Shown piece after piece: positions 59,767-64,000 of a stretch of DNA of 64,000 nt. Position numbers and translations under genes: made by a program. Numbering within the stretch: the first letter of the stretch is position 1; every line of letters starts with the position of its first letter. Origin of the DNA: Serpula lacrymans var. lacrymans S7.9 (Eukaryota; Basidiomycota; Agaricomycetes; Boletales; Serpulaceae); the NCBI RefSeq assembly GCF_000218685.1, contig NW_006763291.1, positions 1 to 64,000 on the forward strand. Direction: 5' to 3'. The notes beneath the pieces are model-generated. The model ran no database searches. It was not told where the DNA came from and saw only the letters and a program-made list of their open reading frames with translations.

Positions 59767-60867
59767 TCAATCGTTCCTGGGCGAGAGCGCGCCACCGTCT
59801 TGACTGGCAGCGTCAGAATGGAGAGAATGGATAGATTGGTCGGAAGGGCGGCTGTTGTATTGAGGGTGAGAAACTTTGTTCCACAGTGCAGCGATACCGT
59901 GTTTCTCCCTCGACGGCGTACGTCCACTCGGATCGCGCGAGGCAGAGCGCGAGCGAATGTTGCCTGCACCCCCACGCCCGGACGACTCGAACTCGGCGGC
60001 GTGGTGACCGTGGATCTCGAGGCTTGGACCGCGTGAAGACGTGAGATTGGCGACGCCTCCCCGGCCGGTGGAGTGCCTGAGTGACGTGGGTCAGTATCAT
60101 TACGTTCTGATAGTAGAGCTTGATAAGGAAGGGGTGAGGAAAGGAAGACTTACATTCCTTCTCCGTGCGCGTGTTTCCTTCGTTCTTCTTGATCAAGGAT
60201 GTCTGCATTGAGACCATCTCCGTATTGAATGTTTCCGGCTCCGCCTCTACCGGTAGAGTGTAAGGCAGGACTGGGCCCCTTTGAACGAGAGCGAGATGCG
60301 GATATGTTGCCCAAGCCGCCACGGCCGGAGGAATGCTATGCAAGATAAATGTGAGACTGTATTCGACTTGCAGCAAAGAAGAAGGGATAAGGAGAGAATG
60401 CATACCACTGGATTGGCCTCTGCGTGCAATTTGCGCACCTGCCGCTCATAGTCTGCATTCGCTGCTGCGTGGTCGGAGAGGATGGAGGCGGTCTGGGGAT
60501 GGTCAGGCCCGATATCACGGGAGGGCGAGCGGATGTTGCCTGCACCGCCTCGGCCAACTGAGAATACCTGCTGTAGACATGAAGTAACGATGTGAGCATG
60601 TGGAAACTGTGGCGAGATGATTCGGAACTCACTCTGTCGGCATTGACGGCTGGTTCTCGACCACGAGTGGGTGAAAAGTCATCTGGGCCGTCAGTAGGGC
60701 GAGTATCAGTTGAGATGGAGGAGCGGCGGATGTTTCCTATGCCTCCTCTCCCTGATGATTGCTGAACAATATTTTAGCTCTGATGATTGCAACTGAGGAG
60801 GTGAACATACGAATGCATCGCGACCTCGCGAGACAGAGCGGTCTGGTGTTGTAATTGAGTCTGCCAT
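59767..60867 (-). CDS. Par32-type GRGGxGN repeat protein (DUF3602)
   Basis: Starts MADSITTPDRSVSRGRDAF at 60867. Five small exons follow, each carrying one or two copies of the motif: SSGRGGIGNIRR, SVGRGGAGNIRS, SSGRGGLGNISA, STGRGGAGNIQY, STGRGGVANLTS and SSGRGGAGNIRS. It ends SQDGGALSPRND at 59767. Six GRGGxGN motifs spread in a Ser/Arg-rich disordered chain are the hallmark of DUF3602. The founding yeast member Par32 is phosphorylated after rapamycin and inhibits ammonium transporters downstream of TORC1-Npr1. A similar TOR-linked role here is inference. Each motif sits next to an intron, so splice choice could change the motif number. Confidence 0.8.
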
Positions 60868-61309
60868 TGGAGTGTGGTGAGATGGGGGTGCGCTGGTGGT
60901 GGAGCAAAAGAGAGGGGGATTTGAAAGAGGCGCGCCAGAAAAATGAAAATATGAAAAGGAACTATTGACGAATAAGGCAGGTATCACGGTCGAAATACAG
61001 CAAGAGCCGGAACTCGATAGAGCGAGGTCTCCTAGCACGATGACCGAAAAGTGTACAGCATGTACAGCCAGCTCATACAGCAGCGCTTACACCCAGGCTG
61101 TCATATACAGACACAAAGTTAAAGCAGCCGTACGGGGAAGATAAGAGCCACAAGTAAGACCTGGAACAGTAATTGGGAGATATCATGGGACAGAAGGCTT
61201 ATCAGGATGGCCGCAGCGGGGTCCTTATCATGCACCAAAGCTTATCGCAGTGCGACACGAGCTTATCTCCACCCTAACGAGATATGCTTTATAAATGAGC
61301 ATCGTGGAT

Positions 61310-61552
61310 TTAACACTGACCTGATCCCTGGCTGGTTCTCTTATCGTTCACTAATGTCGTTGTCGTCGATGCCCCATCGTCGCTGTCGTGTGTGATGACT
61401 CTGCCTAATCGAGCTCCAATGGCTGATATCTGTTCGGAGAAGGATCTTCGTGGCGACATCGACGCTCTCTCCCTCGACGACGAATCTGACCTATACGCCG
61501 ACGGGCTGTGCGACGCTCTCCTGTGGGTTGTATTTGAGTCTTGTGTGTCCAT
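61310..61552 (-). CDS. Hypothetical Ser/Arg-rich short ORF
   Basis: Open frame MDTQDSNTTHRRASHSPSAY, SDSSSRERASMSPRRSFSE, QISAIGARLGRVITHDSDD, then GQC and stop. Composition resembles a real disordered exon rather than chance, but no start context, partner exon or family is known. Confidence 0.3.
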   Translation of the reverse strand: MDTQDSNTTHRRASHSPSAYRSDSSSRERASMSPRRSFSEQISAIGARLGRVITHDSDDGASTTTTLVNDKRTSQGSGQC

Positions 61553-63151
61553 GGCTGTTGTTCTTGAAGGACTGCAGTGGAAGAAAAATCAACGTGCGCA
61601 AGGATTCGCGATCTATTTTCTCAGTGGCGTATATGGTTATGTCTAGCCTGTGTCGACACTGTTCGTGCTTTGTACCTCATCTTCGGTCACAAGCTCTCCC
61701 TCCTGACCTGACGCCAGCCAACGTGTCTCGGTCGGATCATCTTTGGATCATCCGGTATGTCTTTCACTTGACATATCCCAGCCACATGCACCGGTTCCAT
61801 TTACCACCCATATTGGTTGTCTGCCCTCTTCTAGCTTGTTCGAGGTATAGAGCCTCAAAAGTACTACCCAAGTTGTGGAGACCTACGCATGGACGAGAAG
61901 AATACCTGTGACTGTTCTGGATGTCGACTTGCGAAAGAACACAAAAAGCTGAGTACGATATTTACGTTGCAAATAGCATAATCATCGCAAATAGAGAAGA
62001 GAGAAGTCGAGCTTGAGCTATTCATGTATGCTGGCCTAATCTTGTTTGTGCAAAATATCATCGCGATTCACCTCATTCCGAGTTTTATTGTATTATTCGA
62101 ACCTGCACTACACTTTAAGGACTCAAAAAACTGAATGGCGTGAAAATTCCAAGGTTAAGTTAAGGTTAAGTTGGCGATCGAACGAAGCCGTGAAGCGGCT
62201 TCGTTCGATCGGTGGGCTGGAGGCTTGATGAAGGAGATACCAGACTGCCCTCAATGGAGGTAGACGAGCAGTTTCCGATTTTATTCCTCATCAGTGGTAT
62301 CTTCAGAGGTTTATATATGCAAACTGGTGGGAGTAGTGGCACTTTAAATCGCATACTCCGACGGAGTCCTATCAAGGACAAGTCCGGAACTTACACACAT
62401 CACCGATCACAAGACCAGTTCATTTACTACTTGGGCAAGAACCGCTGAGATGGGAGCTGAGATAGGGCAAAATTTAGACTGGGGTAACCGGGCCGGTAGA
62501 TCTAGACCGCTGCATCACATCGTTCTTTCGCCTAGAGGTGCTATACTTGAACAAGGGATAACCAATTGCCGAGTCAGCAGTGATTACATGACTCATTCAT
62601 GCTTAGGGTTTGGGGCCCACAGGTAAAGATAACCCGGCATGTGTTCTGAAGCCGCATTAAAGCCGACTGTGCTTATCAGCCAATCATCAAACCACAAATA
62701 CAATTGTACCACTTTCTAGACCTGCTCTATCTCCCTCCCGGTCCGACACGAATGCCGGGGGGCAGATAACGGTTACTTCCGGATAAAGATGTCATGACAA
62801 TCACGTCAGCAGACCATAATAGAGTTTAGACTCAGTGACTCCGCCTTAGGGATGATGTCGTTTCATCATTAAGGTCCGGTAGGAAAGGTCCCAGACCATA
62901 CTGAAGAGTAAGAAAGGTTAACATTAGAGTAAAGTACGAAGTCAGAAAGACCTCAAAGTACAGGGCACAAAAGGCGTCCCCGTAGGGGCGCCGTAGCGAC
63001 CAAGGCATTTAAGCAGCTCTGCTATCAATAGCGAGTGAACATACATTTGTTAGACGTGGCGACATAGCAAAAGCTCATAGCACCACCCGTTTGTGGACAG
63101 CCGAAGCCGCCCAACGGGTACCACAGTTTAACCTAGCTATTAGGTTCTTCA
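61553..63151. other. Gene-poor stretch
   Basis: No supported gene. It contains AAGGTTAAGTT twice in tandem (62151-62172) directly before the hairpin at 62175-62211. The rest shows no repeat that I could recognise. Confidence 0.45.
62175..62211. repeat. Perfect 16-bp-stem hairpin
   Basis: Arms CGATCGAACGAAGCCG and CGGCTTCGTTCGATCG match in all 16 positions around the 5-base loop TGAAG. GC-rich and very stable if transcribed. No coding gene adjoins it. Confidence 0.9.
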
Positions 63152-63470
63152 ATTACGACTCGTACTCGAAGGTTCAGACGGTTCAGACAGGCGGTTCAAA
63201 CTGTAGAACCCTCTCCCAGGTTCAGACAGTTCACATGGGCAAGGTTCAGACAGTTCAGACAGTTCAGACTGGCAAGGTTTAGATGGTTCAGACAGTCAGT
63301 TCAGACTGTGGGATCCTCTCCGAGGAGCCTCACACAGTTCACATGGGCAAGGTTTAGACGGTTAAAGCAGTCGGTTCAAACTGTGGAACCCTCTCCAAGG
63401 AGGTTCGGACAGGTCAGACACACAAGGGTTCAGACCTCTAAGGGTGTTCAGGCGGTTCAGATGGGCATTT
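63152..63470. repeat. TTCAGAC minisatellite
   Basis: Built from GGTTCAGACAG-type words. A longer unit of about 85-100 bp recurs near 63186, 63290 and 63372: GGTTCAAACTGT, GAACCCTCTCC, TTCACATGGGCAAGGTT. Two units contain CTCCNNGGAG palindromes (63319, 63393). The first 39 bases match 1371-1409 of the left array in inverted orientation. Confidence 0.85.
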
Positions 63471-63733
63471 TAGAACATTACTCCCATGTTTATTTGCTGT
63501 TCCTTTGTCATTTTGAGCATAACATGCCATAGAAAATACAAACATGCATTTCCTCGGAGGTACCAATTGGTTTGACTTTACCGCTTATTCCTATTCCGGT
63601 GTTCAGCCGTTGATTGTAATTTCAAGTTATGTTTCTTTGCCAGTTCAGTCCGAAGATGCGGTACAGGCATTTATGTCAATGGCTATTGAGTCACAATGTA
63701 TTTACAATTAAAGTCATGAAACCAGTATCCCTA

Positions 63734-64000
63734 TCAAGTACTTAATTTTTTCTTTCGGATTTTACTTAAATCCCAGAGCGTCTCTGCCACCACAAGAGAC
63801 ATCTCAGTGCACTTAACTTGTGTCGCAAGCAGTTCTTGGAGGTCCATTCTGTCTATCTCCTCCTTGGATGGTGGGGCCCACGAATCTAATAAAGGTTGAA
63901 GTACGCTATACATGGCATGCCCAGAAGAGCAACCTTACCTTTGGTCCACTGATGCTTTAACAGTGCTTTTCGAGTCTCCAAGGACCTCCAGTAGCAGCGC
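63734..64000 (-). CDS. 3' end of an unidentified gene, runs off the window
   Basis: Two exons: 64000-63939 (open at the edge) and 63885-63734, with a 53-bp GTAAGG...TAG intron. The joined frame reads CYWRSLETRKALLKHQWTK|D, SWAPPSKEEIDRMDLQELL, ATQVKCTEMSLVVAETLWD, LSKIRKKKLST and stops at 63734. Clean splice sites, kept frame and helical, charged composition support a real gene. I do not recognise the product. Confidence 0.6.

Overview
The window comes from a filamentous basidiomycete, most likely an Agaricomycete. Genes are broken by many 45-75 bp GT-AG introns. The gene set includes a COP9 signalosome subunit, an STE3-type pheromone receptor, two WrbA/Pst2-type quinone reductases and a basidiomycete-style P450. 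The repeats include chromodomain Gypsy, Copia, DDE and Helitron-like remnants. I saw no tRNA or rRNA gene and no CRISPR array.

Region by region. 1-5246 is a tandem array of a 1747-bp unit that itself contains ~107-bp sub-repeats. 6228-9014 (-) is an IRC3-like mitochondrial DEAH helicase with 11 exons. 9317-14015 is a graveyard of DDE-transposase and Copia fragments, including a Copia LTR with a half-tRNA(iMet) primer-binding site. 14019-22405 (-) is a 3'-truncated chromodomain Gypsy element carrying a nested 1.8-kb TG...CA insertion and an extra zinc-knuckle ORF behind pol. 22404-25744 holds a decayed Helitron-type helicase between direct repeats, then a palindromic MITE.

From 26013 the DNA is gene-rich: eIF3g (+), a 97-aa Cys-rich protein in four exons (-), an F-box protein with an acidic tail (+), TRM44 (-), a divergent pair of WrbA/Pst2-like quinone reductases, CSN3 (-) and an STE3 receptor (-). 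42249-51199 is a segmental duplication: two flavin monooxygenase genes (-) with a cytochrome P450 (+, one in-frame TGA) and a broken 3' fragment of glucose-6-phosphate isomerase between them. The intact isomerase follows at 51336-53214 (-). A disordered SP/TP-rich protein (54674-56161, +) and a Par32-type GRGGxGN repeat protein (59767-60867, -) come next. A gene-poor stretch then ends in a TTCAGAC minisatellite that shares ~39 bp with the left-hand array in inverted orientation. The last 270 bases hold the 3' end of an unidentified gene (-).

The genes do not form one pathway. Two local themes stand out. One is a candidate oxidative cluster (FMO-P450-FMO) created by duplication beside a housekeeping gene. 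The other is a repeat belt in which inactivating changes are mostly G:C to A:T. Splice models were built by hand. The exon lengths of IRC3, eIF3g, TRM44 and the small Cys-rich gene each sum to a multiple of three, which supports them. Family names rest on recognised motifs, not on a database search.
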